DNA of 36,645 bases. It comes from Pirellula staleyi DSM 6068. Its GTDB lineage: Bacteria > Planctomycetota > Planctomycetia > Pirellulales > Pirellulaceae. The stretch spans positions 1 to 36,645 of the forward strand of contig CAMBSL010000029.1 in assembly GCA_945870455.1 (NCBI GenBank). Direction: 5' to 3'. The notes beneath the pieces were generated by a model, which was not told the DNA's origin, searched no databases, and saw nothing but the letters and a program-made list of their open reading frames with translations. Numbering within the stretch: the first letter of the stretch is position 1; every line of letters starts with the position of its first letter. Shown here in pieces: positions 1 to 9,000 of the stretch. A program made the position numbers and the translations under genes.

Positions 1-918
1 CCCACTGTCGCGCCGAAATTCTATAGTCAAGATGCACTCATCAGTGGGACACGTAGTTGGCTTGGTTTCTTGATCAGCCAGAAAATGCGAGAACTTCGAA
101 TCCGTCAATTCGGTTTGACCAGCATCGCGCCAGAAGTGTTTTCGCAAATCGACGCCAAGGTTGAATTGACTCCCAACATGCCGATTCAAGCGTCCGACAT
201 TGGGAAATCCAAAGACCAATCGCCGATGGATTCGCTGATAGCCATGTTCTTGCCCTTCGGCGTCATGATGCTGATGTTCATGGTGATTTTGATGGCGGCT
301 CAACCGATGTTGGAAAGCGCCATGGAAGAAAAAAGTCTTCGGATATCCGAGGTGCTTTTGGGTTCCGTCACGCCTTCGCAACTCATGGGCGGCAAACTCA
401 TTGGAAACGTGGCTGGATCCTTGGTGATATTCGTTTTGTATGGTTCGGGTGGGCTATTCCTGCTCAATTCACAAGGGCTATCCGATAAGATTCCGGCCAG
501 TGTTCTGCCGTGGTTCCTATTGTTCCAGTTGCTTGGTGTCTTGTTCTTTAGCTCGATTTTCTTGACGGTAGGCGCTTCGGTTAACGAGCTCAAGGAAGCC
601 CAAACGATGCTTCTGCCAGTTTGGATGGTTCTGATGGCACCGATGATGGTTTGGTTCGTCGCGATTCGGGATCCGAACGGAGTTGTCGCGACGACCCTCA
701 GTTTCTTCCCACCATCGTGTCCGATGATGATGGTTTTGCGATTGGCTTCGGGAACCACCGTCCCATTTTGGCAACCGCCATTGGCGGCTATCATTATGCT
801 GGCTTCGACGTTTCTGATAGTAAGAACGGCGGGGCGGATTTACCGCGCAGGTTTACTTAGAAACGAAGGTGCTCGGTCGATCACACAATTGCTCCGCCGA
901 TCGCTTGCTCCTCGATAG
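1..918 (+). CDS. ABC-2 type transporter permease, C-terminal part (5' end outside window)
   Basis: The reading frame is open from base 1 to the TAG at 916-918, so the gene begins left of the window; the TTG at 70 is only an internal codon. The visible 305 codons have a short soluble stretch and then several hydrophobic segments. A conserved EEK(S)LRISEVLLGS-type loop follows the first segment, as in NatB/ABC-2 permeases of the PF12698 type. These proteins form the membrane half of an ATP-driven exporter; the ATPase partner would lie upstream, outside the window. The substrate cannot be told. The next gene starts 14 bases downstream, so the two may be cotranscribed. The family call is firm; the NatB-like sodium-export label would be a guess. 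Confidence 0.85.
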   Translation, partial: PTVAPKFYSQDALISGTRSWLGFLISQKMRELRIRQFGLTSIAPEVFSQIDAKVELTPNMPIQASDIGKSKDQSPMDSLIAMFLPFGVMMLMFMVILMAAQPMLESAMEEKSLRISEVLLGSVTPSQLMGGKLIGNVAGSLVIFVLYGSGGLFLLNSQGLSDKIPASVLPWFLLFQLLGVLFFSSIFLTVGASVNELKEAQTMLLPVWMVLMAPMMVWFVAIRDPNGVVATTLSFFPPSCPMMMVLRLASGTTVPFWQPPLAAIIMLASTFLIVRTAGRIYRAGLLRNEGARSITQLLRRSLAPR

Positions 919-932
919 AATAACCTCAAAAC

Positions 933-1958
933 ATGAATACCTACGATCGTTCGATTCCTGACCCAGCCTTAGTTTTGGACCTTATCGAGGCGTTTCGTCG
1001 ATCCAAAACCATGTTTGCTGCGGTCGAACTTGGTGTTTTCGATGTACTGCAGTCGGCCATGCAACTCGATGAATTGGTGTTGCGTTTGGGTTGCGATCGG
1101 ATCGCATTGATGACGCTGCTCGATAGTTGCGTTGCGTTGGGATTGCTTGCTCGCGACGGCGATCGATACCAAAACACGCCCGTATCAGACATTTATTTGA
1201 CTCAAGATAGCCCGCGTCGAATGACTGGCTACATTCACTATTCCAATCGAGTCATGTGGAAGATGTGGAGCAATTTGGAAGACGCAGTACGTGATGGTAC
1301 GCATCGTTGGAAGCAGACGTTTGATTTCGACGGGCCGATTTTCTCGCATTTCTTTAAAACCGATGCGGCCATGCAAGAGTTCTTGATGGGCATGCATGGG
1401 TTCGGAATGATTACGTCTCCTCACATTGTCAATGCATTTGATCTGAGCCGATTCAAAGTGCTTGCAGATCTTGGTGGTGCAACCGGCCACTTGGCTATCG
1501 CAGCTTGTCAGCGTTATTCCAACATGACGGGGGTTGTATTTGACTTGCCGCATGCGCTGGATCTGGCCCGTAGTATGGTCGCGAAATCCGGCGTAGCGGA
1601 CCGTATGGAGATTACGGGCGGCGATTTTTTTGTGGATGATTTGCCGCATGCAGACTTGTATGCGTTGGGCCGTATCGTGCACGATTGGAACGAACCTAAG
1701 ATCCGACTCTTGTTGAAGCGAATTTATGAGGCCTTGCCATCGGGTGGTGGGTTGCTTATCGGAGAGAAGATCCTCTGGGAAGATCGAACTGGACCAAAAT
1801 GGGCATTGATGCAGAGCTTAAACATGATTGTCTGCACGGAAGGCCGAGAGCGAACGTTGTCCGAATATGGAGCTCTGTTGCAAGAAGCCGGGTTTGACGC
1901 GGTCGAGGGCTTTCGAACTTCCGTACCCTTGGACGCCATTTTGGCGATCAAAACGTGA
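933..1958 (+). CDS. SAM-dependent O-methyltransferase (ASMT/hydroxyneurosporene methyltransferase-like)
   Basis: The 341-residue protein has the two-part layout of plant/bacterial small-molecule O-methyltransferases (PF00891). An N-terminal winged-helix dimerisation region covers about residues 15-95 (ALMTLLDSCVALGLL, then DRYQNTPVSDIYL). A Rossmann domain follows, with glycine-rich SAM motif I (LADLGGATGHLAI) near residue 180, an FDLPHAL motif near 205, and HDWNEPKIRLLLKRI near 250, where the family carries its catalytic His-Asp. The ATG at 933 lies 14 bases after the permease stop, with no clear ribosome site. It would transfer a methyl group from SAM to a hydroxyl of an aromatic, polyketide or carotenoid-like substrate. 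The substrate is not predictable, and no biosynthetic partners are visible. Confidence 0.85.
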   Translation: MNTYDRSIPDPALVLDLIEAFRRSKTMFAAVELGVFDVLQSAMQLDELVLRLGCDRIALMTLLDSCVALGLLARDGDRYQNTPVSDIYLTQDSPRRMTGYIHYSNRVMWKMWSNLEDAVRDGTHRWKQTFDFDGPIFSHFFKTDAAMQEFLMGMHGFGMITSPHIVNAFDLSRFKVLADLGGATGHLAIAACQRYSNMTGVVFDLPHALDLARSMVAKSGVADRMEITGGDFFVDDLPHADLYALGRIVHDWNEPKIRLLLKRIYEALPSGGGLLIGEKILWEDRTGPKWALMQSLNMIVCTEGRERTLSEYGALLQEAGFDAVEGFRTSVPLDAILAIKT

Positions 1959-2325
1959 TAAGCACATCCGCAACTGTTTTTCATAGCAATTAGCCGTCGG
2001 GCGATAGCCCCGGTTTTCTAATTGCTTGACATTCGTCGAGAACCGGGGCTATCGCCCTTCGGCTATCAGTTTGTTTCACTCGAAGACTCATACCGATGTG
2101 CTTAGTTCGACTTTAGAAACCATCAGGCCCTGTTGCGAGCCCTTTCCCGGTACGTTTTGACACGCCCCAGGGAACGAACGATCTCCTGCATGCGGCTCGC
2201 CGCAATCGATAGACTAAATTCCAGTTCGCCTTTGGAGATGTGAACTGAGCTTTGCGGCGGGGCGTATCCATGGTTCAATAGAGTTTCCAGACAATATTAC
2301 GCCTCACAAGCTTAGGAGTGTTTTC
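1959..2325. other. Intergenic region with large palindrome; no gene seen
   Basis: This 367-base stretch lies between the methyltransferase and the lipoprotein pair. Its first third is occupied by the inverted repeat at 1991-2065. The remaining 260 bases show no convincing reading frame, tRNA or repeat. An AGGAG ribosome-binding site sits at 2314-2318, just before the next gene, so a promoter for the lipoprotein pair is expected here, but I could not pick out a confident -35/-10 pair. Confidence 0.6.
1991..2065. repeat. 27-29 bp inverted repeat (REP-like palindrome or bidirectional terminator)
   Basis: The left arm, 1991-2019, reads tagccgtcgggcgatagccc and continues cggttttct. The right arm, 2039-2065, reverse-complements to the same sequence, with two substitutions after tagccg and two fewer T residues. 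The arms are separated by a 19-base loop. The stem is far longer than a normal intrinsic terminator and lacks a clear U-run on either side. It begins 33 bases after the methyltransferase stop, so it could end that transcript or protect its 3' end. The regular core (ggcgatagccccggtt) suggests a dispersed genomic palindrome. Only one copy lies in this window. Confidence 0.75.
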
Positions 2326-2778
2326 ATGCGCAAGGTCCGTTTCCTTCTACTTATTTCCCTTTGTTCGACTTTGACCCTCGGTTTTTCGGGTTGTGACGTC
2401 AAAGACTCTGCCAAAAAAACTGGAGCGACCTCTTCAAAACACGATGGGGGGCACAAGCATGCAACCACGTTGGCGGGAGCCTTGAAGGAAATCGAAGCGA
2501 TTCGCAGCACGATCAAAGACGCTTTCGCCAAAAAAGCACCTGATGACGCGCATGATGCATTGCATGAGATTGGGCACGTCCTCGGGTCCGTCACGGGGCT
2601 AGCAGCCCCAGCCACCGACGAAGCCAAGAAATCCGTGAAAACGGCAGTGGACGAACTCTTCGATTGCTTTGGCGCGATGGACGATACGCTTCACCAGAAA
2701 AGCACTGGCAAGACCTACGAAGACGTAGCGGATCGAATCGAAGCTGCCATGTCCACCTTGAACGCCATGGTCAAATAA
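2326..2778 (+). CDS. Small predicted lipoprotein, His-rich N-terminus, unknown function
   Basis: The 150-residue protein begins at an ATG with a good AGGAG site seven bases upstream. It has a basic start, a hydrophobic core and a lipobox-like FSGC around residues 20-23, so it is probably acylated at Cys23 and exported. A short His-rich linker (HDGGHKH) follows. The rest is a helical domain rich in Ala, Asp and Glu, with spaced His residues (DDAHDALHEIGH). It has no CxxCH, so it is not a c-type cytochrome, although the helical periodicity recalls four-helix bundle cytochrome c'-like proteins. The next lipoprotein starts six bases later, so the two are almost surely one operon. A metal-related role is conceivable from the His clusters, but I recognise no family. 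Confidence 0.75.
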   Translation: MRKVRFLLLISLCSTLTLGFSGCDVKDSAKKTGATSSKHDGGHKHATTLAGALKEIEAIRSTIKDAFAKKAPDDAHDALHEIGHVLGSVTGLAAPATDEAKKSVKTAVDELFDCFGAMDDTLHQKSTGKTYEDVADRIEAAMSTLNAMVK

Positions 2779-2784
2779 CCAATC

Positions 2785-3306
2785 ATGCCAAAATCGATCC
2801 ATCGCAATTCTGCATTGGCAAGCCTAGTTTTGATAACAGGTTTGTTCGCCACCAGCTGCGTCAAATCCATCGATCCGAAAGTGCTTCAGCTTCGAAATGA
2901 GCTCACGGCCAAAGTAGAACCCAAGGATTCGATTAGCTTGACGGATGCGAAAACCGTCTTAGCGGAAGAAGCGGATGTTGTTTTGCTTGGACGAGTTGGT
3001 TCCGGCGATCTGGATCCATTTGAAAAAGGAAAAGCGATGTTCGTTCTTTCCGAAGCGCCCGAAGATCATGGCGATGGCAAGGGGCATGATGCCAGCGAAT
3101 GTCCGTTCTGCAAACGCAAAGCGGATGAAGCGCCACTTGCTCAAATTGAATTCAAGGATCCATCCGGCTCGCCAATCGCGTATGGAGCAAATGAACTCTT
3201 CGGTTTGCGAAAGGGACAAGTTGTCGTTGTTCAGGGACGTGGTCGATACGAGAAAGATACCGATACACTTCTGATCCAAGGTACAGGTATCTTCGTGCGA
3301 CCGTAG
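2785..3306 (+). CDS. Small predicted lipoprotein with HxH/CxxC motif, unknown function
   Basis: The 173-residue protein starts at an ATG six bases after the previous stop. Its signal segment (ALASLVLITGLFATSC) ends in a plausible lipobox with Cys25. The mature part is mostly beta, reading like a small OB-fold-type barrel (VVLLGRVGSG, AMFVLSEAP, VVVVQGRGRYEKDTDTLLIQGTGIFV). A loop in the middle, DHGDGKGHDASECPFCKRK (about residues 93-111), carries two His and a CPFC pair and could bind a metal or a thiol. The operon partner also carries a His-rich segment. It ends 13 bases from the convergent prenyltransferase-like gene, with no terminator hairpin between. No family was recognised with confidence. 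Confidence 0.75.
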   Translation: MPKSIHRNSALASLVLITGLFATSCVKSIDPKVLQLRNELTAKVEPKDSISLTDAKTVLAEEADVVLLGRVGSGDLDPFEKGKAMFVLSEAPEDHGDGKGHDASECPFCKRKADEAPLAQIEFKDPSGSPIAYGANELFGLRKGQVVVVQGRGRYEKDTDTLLIQGTGIFVRP

Positions 3307-3319
3307 ACTGCCGCACGCT

Positions 3320-4267
3320 TTAAGACAATGACGATTGCCAAGGAGCCAAAAGGCTCAGCAACCCGAGTCCGTAAAACGTATACTCAACGTCCTCGGCGGG
3401 GTCGAGTTCAAAGCCTGCGAAGCCTCCGTTTTCTCTGGCCATACTACACCCATACCTCCACGCGTGGTCGGTATCGACCAGCTCCAATGAGTCTGCTTCC
3501 CATAACGTGACACAGCTTGTGAAGGTGCTCAACACATCGGGTAGAGGCATGCGGGTATTTGCTTGAAATCCACCTTCGTCGCTTTGCAGGTCGACGAGAA
3601 ACTCTGCGGCTTGCTTTGCCACGTCTTCGTTCAAAGCGTTTAACGTTCTCAATGCGCCAATTGCTGCGGCGGTCGGGTTCGCTCCCGAACGTTTTGCGAC
3701 CCGCACTTCCAAAAAGCCCCCATCCTCTCGTCGTTGCCCCAGGAGAAATGCCACACACGGATCATCGCTTGGCAAATGGTGTCCTAAAAGCTCGAGGCAA
3801 ATGGTGACTAGGAAGGTTTGGTAGGTGCTGCCAATGGTGGCTGTGTTGATTCGCGAGAATCCACCATCGTTCCGCCGCAAGGAATTAAGTAATTCACTCA
3901 GGCGACCTTTCCAATCGACTTCGATACTCTTGAGTGGGTTTACTTCGGTCGATGCTTCAATCAAGGCCGCTCCGTAGACGAGTGACAGCAAATCGATGAT
4001 CGACTCTTGCTGAACCGTTCGCGACATCAAAAAACGGCTGGCGGAATCGGCCACATTTCCAGTCAGTAATCCTAGTATTGCAAGCGAGCGCAGAGCGAAT
4101 CCCGTGTAGTACAAATCGCTCTCACCTTCTCGTCCGGCCCAGCCACCATCGCTTCGCTGCTTGGATAGAACAAATTGAGCGTGCGGATCACGAATCGAAT
4201 CTGGCAACATCGACGCCCCAGCGGTTAGCTGCAGCGTCAGACGTTCAAGATACCCTAGTTCCATCAT
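3320..4267 (-). CDS. Prenyltransferase beta-subunit/squalene-cyclase-type repeat protein lacking zinc ligands
   Basis: The protein (315 residues from the ATG at 4267; a TTG at 4294 would add nine) is built of repeated alpha-alpha units with QW-like motifs: RSDGGWAG, RNDGGFSR, REDGGFLE, SDEGGFQA and RENGGFAG. This is the alpha/alpha-barrel of protein prenyltransferase beta subunits and squalene cyclases. Against farnesyltransferase beta, the zinc site D-x-C aligns with D-V-L, and the zinc histidine in DxYHT aligns with Tyr in DVEYTFYGLGLLSLL. Two of three zinc ligands are therefore gone, and protein prenyl transfer is unlikely. It lacks the DxDD motif of cyclases. It lies downstream of gatB on the same strand and may be cotranscribed. 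The fold is confident; function is unknown. Confidence 0.8.
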   Translation of the reverse strand: MMELGYLERLTLQLTAGASMLPDSIRDPHAQFVLSKQRSDGGWAGREGESDLYYTGFALRSLAILGLLTGNVADSASRFLMSRTVQQESIIDLLSLVYGAALIEASTEVNPLKSIEVDWKGRLSELLNSLRRNDGGFSRINTATIGSTYQTFLVTICLELLGHHLPSDDPCVAFLLGQRREDGGFLEVRVAKRSGANPTAAAIGALRTLNALNEDVAKQAAEFLVDLQSDEGGFQANTRMPLPDVLSTFTSCVTLWEADSLELVDTDHAWRYGCSMARENGGFAGFELDPAEDVEYTFYGLGLLSLLAPWQSSLS

Positions 4268-4324
4268 TTGCAAATTTTGTTTTGGTTGGTGCAAGAGTCG
4301 CTCGAGACCGAAGACAGGTCAAAA

Positions 4325-5821
4325 CTAGAGTTCACCGGACTCGATCATTCTCAGGCAAGTTTCTTGTACTTGCCTCGGGTCCACATTCTTATTCTTCTTC
4401 TTGGCTGGGCCAACCAATGCGACAATTGCTTTGACATTTCCTTCCCGATACTTCTTGATTACATCTGGATTTTCCAAAAGCAATTGTTTGCAAAGGTTTT
4501 CGAATTCGCCCGCGTCGACCTGCTCGATTCCTAACGAAGCGATCGCTTTATCGACATCGAGTCCCGGCTGAGCGATCATTTTTGCCAAGGCTTCTTTGCC
4601 TCGCGTTGTATCAAGCTTGCCAGCCTCGATGGCAACAAGCAGCTTGGCCAGCGAATGGGATGTCACGGGATACATTTCGATTTCAGCATTATGCTCGTTG
4701 AGATACCGCAAAACATCTTGCAGCATCCAAGATACAGCTCGTTTAGGGGTCGCCCCCTGGCTCATCAGAGACACAAAGTAGTCCGTAACCCCCCGGCCTT
4801 GTTGAACAAGCACTTCTGCTTCGTTTGATTTGATCGCGTGAACATCGATTAGCAGTCTTCGAACTGAGTTGGGAGTTGTGGTCGCGAGCAACTTCTCTCG
4901 CTCCACGTCCGCCCTGTCGAGTACCACTGGCACCAAATCAGGACAAGGGAAGTATCGGTAATCTGCCGATTCTTCTTTGTCTCTCTGCATTTCCGTTTCG
5001 CCGGTGGAATCGTTCCAGCCCCGAGTCGTCTTAGGGGATTGGCCCATCGCGAGTCCGGTTTCTTGGAAGGCTGCATACTGCCTTGCCACTTCATAGTTGA
5101 CGGCTCGTTCAACAGCCCGAAAGCTGTTCAGGTTTTTGATTTCGACGATCGGCGTAGCAATCGTTTTGCCATCCCGCACGATGTGCAAGTTGACGTTGGC
5201 GTCGGCACGAAGTGAGCCTTCTTGCATGTTGCCATCGGTGATACCCAGGAAAATCATCAGCAGCCGCATCTCGGTAAGGTAATTTTTTGCTTCTTCGGCG
5301 CTCGACAACTCCGGTTGCGAAACGATTTCAAGGAGTGGAGTGCCAGCTCGGTTGAGATCGATACGTGTGTCGGCTTTGCCGGATGCTTCGTCGTGCATGC
5401 TTTTGCCGGCATCCTCTTCGAGGTGCGCACGAACAAGGGTGATTCTTTTTCGAATCGGCTCTCCCGTTTTTTCGTCTTTTGCGTCGATTTCCAATGATCC
5501 ACCAACGCATATCGGCAAATCGAATTGGCTCGTCTGGTAACCCTTGGGAAGATCAGGATAAAAATAGTTTTTTCGATCCCATTTGGTGAAGGGAGCAATG
5601 GAACAATCCAATGCGACCCCGGCTCGAACGGCAAGTTCGATGGCTTTGGAATTCAACACCGGTAACGCACCCGGCAGCCCAAGGCAGACAGGGCAGACTT
5701 GGGTGTTCGGCGAAGCACCAAAGCGTGTGCTGCATCGGCAAAACAGCTTTGTTTCCGTCTTTAGCTGTACGTGCACCTCTAACCCAATGACGATTTTGTA
5801 AGGCTTGGCGTCGGCGTTCAT
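4325..5821 (-). CDS. gatB: Aspartyl/glutamyl-tRNA amidotransferase subunit B
   Basis: GatB is the kinase/transamidase subunit of GatCAB. It converts misacylated Glu-tRNA(Gln) or Asp-tRNA(Asn) to Gln-tRNA(Gln) or Asn-tRNA(Asn), using ammonia from GatA. The start is set at the ATG at 5821 because the following KIVIGLEVHVQLKTETKLF is the canonical N-terminus; the frame stays open 34 codons further without homology. The zinc knuckle is CRC...CPVC at residues 28, 30, 43 and 46. The cradle domain follows (DLNRAGTPLLEIVSQPE, GSLRADANVN, EIKNLNSFRAVERA, DYRYFPCPDL). The C-terminal YqeY-like tail ends in KKNKNVDPRQVQETCLRM. At 498 residues it is full length. gatA and gatC are not adjacent, as is common in this phylum. 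Confidence 0.96.
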   Translation of the reverse strand: MNADAKPYKIVIGLEVHVQLKTETKLFCRCSTRFGASPNTQVCPVCLGLPGALPVLNSKAIELAVRAGVALDCSIAPFTKWDRKNYFYPDLPKGYQTSQFDLPICVGGSLEIDAKDEKTGEPIRKRITLVRAHLEEDAGKSMHDEASGKADTRIDLNRAGTPLLEIVSQPELSSAEEAKNYLTEMRLLMIFLGITDGNMQEGSLRADANVNLHIVRDGKTIATPIVEIKNLNSFRAVERAVNYEVARQYAAFQETGLAMGQSPKTTRGWNDSTGETEMQRDKEESADYRYFPCPDLVPVVLDRADVEREKLLATTTPNSVRRLLIDVHAIKSNEAEVLVQQGRGVTDYFVSLMSQGATPKRAVSWMLQDVLRYLNEHNAEIEMYPVTSHSLAKLLVAIEAGKLDTTRGKEALAKMIAQPGLDVDKAIASLGIEQVDAGEFENLCKQLLLENPDVIKKYREGNVKAIVALVGPAKKKNKNVDPRQVQETCLRMIESGEL

Positions 5822-5940
5822 ATAGGCGAATCGCAAGGAAGAACATAAGTGAAAACTTTTAGGTAAGCGAAAATACCGGCTTTTTGCCAGATAGGCAAGC
5901 CATGCCATCTGGCTTTGCTCCAATGGTTGCTGCCCTGCGA

Positions 5941-5984
5941 CCTATGGATTGATTTCGGTTGGCCTATGGATTGATTTCGGTTGG
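5941..5984. repeat. Perfect 22-bp tandem duplication in the gatB-dnaE2 divergent region
   Basis: Bases 5941-5962 are repeated exactly at 5963-5984. The unit begins cctatggattgatttcggtt and ends gg. The second copy ends one base before an in-frame ATG (5985) and 45 bases before the chosen dnaE2 start. Perfect identity implies a recent duplication. It may alter the dnaE2 leader or promoter spacing, but no operator consensus was recognised in the unit. Confidence 0.9.
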
Positions 5985-6029
5985 ATGGTACTATCCAATC
6001 GAAAAACCATTTCGACAAAGCCTGATTTC

Positions 6030-9000
6030 ATGCCACGCGTGAGCAAGGATCGAACATTGCAATACGTTGAGCTTCAATGCAAAAGCAATTTTTCATTCCT
6101 CGAGGGAGCTTCGCATGCGCACGAGTTTGCAGAGCAAGCCCAGCGACTTGGGTATAGCGGACTGGCTATCACGGATCGAAACACACTTGCAGGAATCGTT
6201 CGAGCTCATACCGCCGCTCGTGATCTGAAGCTACCGTTCATCGTTGGGAGCGAAGTTCATCCAATCGATGGACCACCGGTGGTGCTATGGCCACAAAACC
6301 GAAGCGGCTACGCGAGCCTGTGCAAGTTGCTTTCCATTGGTAGATTGCGAGCAGCCAAAGGGTCGTGCTATTTGTCTTGGCACGACATCGCGGAACATTG
6401 CACGGAAATGTTGGCGGGTTTTGTGCCTCGTTTGCCAGAAAACCCGGTCGAGATTGCCGATTTGCAACTCGCTCCTATCGATTCGCAAACTCCCCCATTC
6501 GTCCGCCCATTGCCGTCGGCGATTTGGTGTCCGGCTGGGCATAGGTTTGACCCCCGCGACGCATCACCTTGGAGTCAGTGGCTAAACCAGTTTCGGGAAC
6601 TGTTTCGCGATCGAGGTTTTTTAATTTCAAGCTTGCACCGCGGAGTGGATGATCGAGCGGCGTTAGAAGGGTTGCGAACTCTTGGACGCGACTCGAATGT
6701 TCCACTTCTAGCGACCGGGGATTGCCTGTATCACTTACCGGAACGGATGTTGCTCCAGGATTGTCTATCCGCGATTGCGACTGGCACCACGATTGATGCG
6801 GTTGCTGCGTCACGGCCAATGAACGCCAGCTATGCCATGCAATCGATCAAGGAAATCGAGCGAGCGTATCGCGAATGCCCGGACGCAATGGAACGCACGA
6901 TGGACGTCGCAAGTCGCATCGATTTTTCGCTAGACTCTCTCCGATACGAATACCCCATCGAGGCGTCTCCGATGGGAGTTGCGCCCATCGACTATCTCAA
7001 GCAACTGGTTTGGTCCGGTGCCAAGGAACGGTACCCACGCGGTGTTCCGAACGCGATCATTGCGATGCTCAAGCACGAGATATCGATCATTCAAGACTTG
7101 AAATACGAACCCTACTTTTTAACGGTTTGGGACCTTGTTCGATTCGCTCGCTCTCGGAACATTCTTTGCCAGGGGCGCGGTTCGGCCGCGAACAGTGCCG
7201 TTTGTTTTTGTCTTGGGGTCACAAGTGTCGACCCGAACAATTACGATTTGCTTTTTGAGCGCTTTATTAGTCGCGAGCGGAACGAAGCGCCGGACATTGA
7301 TGTTGACTTTGAGCATCAACGACGCGAAGAGGTCATTCAATACGTCTACGAAAAGTATGGCCGCGATCGTGCAGGCATGACGGCAACGGTAACAACCTAT
7401 CGCACGCGGTCTGCGGTTCGCGAGTGCGGAAAAGCGATTGGACTCTCACAGGACCGAATCGATTCTTTCTCGAAGATTGTGGAGGGCCGAGGCGGAGACG
7501 AGTCGCTCGAAACGCGATGCGCCTCTGCCGGTATCGACCCTGCGTCGCCCATCGGCTCGCGTTATCTCTATTTGGTTCATTCACTTCTCGGGTTTCCAAG
7601 GCACTTGTCGCAACATACCGGCGGCATGGTCATGACCCAAGGTCCCATGCATGAACTCTGTCCGATTGAAAATGCCGCCATGCCAGGTCGCACGATCATC
7701 CAGTGGGATAAAGACGACTTGGATGAGCTGGGAATCCTCAAAGTCGATTGCTTGGCGCTAGGCATGCTATCCGCCATCCATCGCAGTTTCGATTTGATCG
7801 ACGAGCACTATCAACGCAAACTTACTTTGGCAAACATTCCCGCTGCCGATACGTCGGTTTACGACATGATTTGCCGAGCGGATACGATCGGGGTCTTTCA
7901 AATTGAGAGCCGCGCGCAGATGAGTATGCTACCCCGTTTGCAGCCTCGGTGCTTTTACGATTTAGTGATCGAAGTCGCTATCGTTCGCCCCGGTCCGATC
8001 CAAGGTCAAATGGTGCATCCCTATTTGGCGGCTCGCAAATCGGGTATTCAACCCGAGTACCCAAACGAAGGAATCGCTCAAGTGCTTCGCAAGACAATGG
8101 GTGTGCCGATATTTCAGGAACAGGCGATGCGACTGGCTGTCGTTGCGGCTGGCTTTACCCCAGGTGAAGCAGACCAGCTTCGGCGCGCCATGGCCGCATG
8201 GCGCCGCCCAGGAGTTATCGATCAATTTCGATTGAAACTCATTCATGGAATGCAAGCGAACGGATTAGACGAAGTGTTCGCAGAACGCGTGTTCAATCAA
8301 TTGAGAGGATTCGGGGAATACGGATTTCCCGAATCGCATGCAGCCAGTTTTGCGCTGCTGGTCTATGCGTCTTGTTGGATCAAACATCATTACCCAGAAG
8401 TTTTCTGCTGTGCGATGCTCAACAGTCAGCCCTTGGGCTTTTATGCTCCAGCTCAGCTCATACAAGACGCATCGCGACACGGCGTCGAAGTGCTGCCCCC
8501 AGATGTGAACGACAGCAGATGGGACTGCACGCTCACCGTTAATCCGATTGTGAAAACGAAACCTCCGCCAAGTCAAAGCAATCCGCGACGATCGATTCGA
8601 CTGGGACTGAGAATCATCCGCGGGCTGCGTATGGAAGATGCACAAGGAATTGTCGTTGCGCGGGCCTCAGGTGCCGTTTTTGTGGATCAAACCGATTTGG
8701 TTCGGCGAGTTGGCCTAACGCAAACAGCTCTCTCGATTTTGGCGGACGCTGGGGCACTCGAGTCTTTGTCAGGTGACCGAAGAGCTGCCTATTGGCAATC
8801 GCTGGCTCAGGAAAAGAAGCAAATGGATATGCCGCTCTTCGACGCGAGTGGGATCGACGAAGATGAGATCATCCCAGAAAGTTTGCGACGGTTGAGTCCG
8901 TTAGAAGAAGTCACCACCGACTACGAAACGACAGGCATTTCGCTCAAAGGACATCCGATTGGCTTCTACCGAGAGCAGTTGACGCAACAGCGAGTGACGT

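Noticed and set aside
5097-5846. Open frames opposite gatB
   Set aside because: Opposite-strand shadows of a highly conserved housekeeping gene.
5886-5913. Inverted pair gccagat / atctggc between gatB and dnaE2
   Set aside because: A seven-base match with a 14-base spacer is expected by chance, and it fits no LexA consensus I know.
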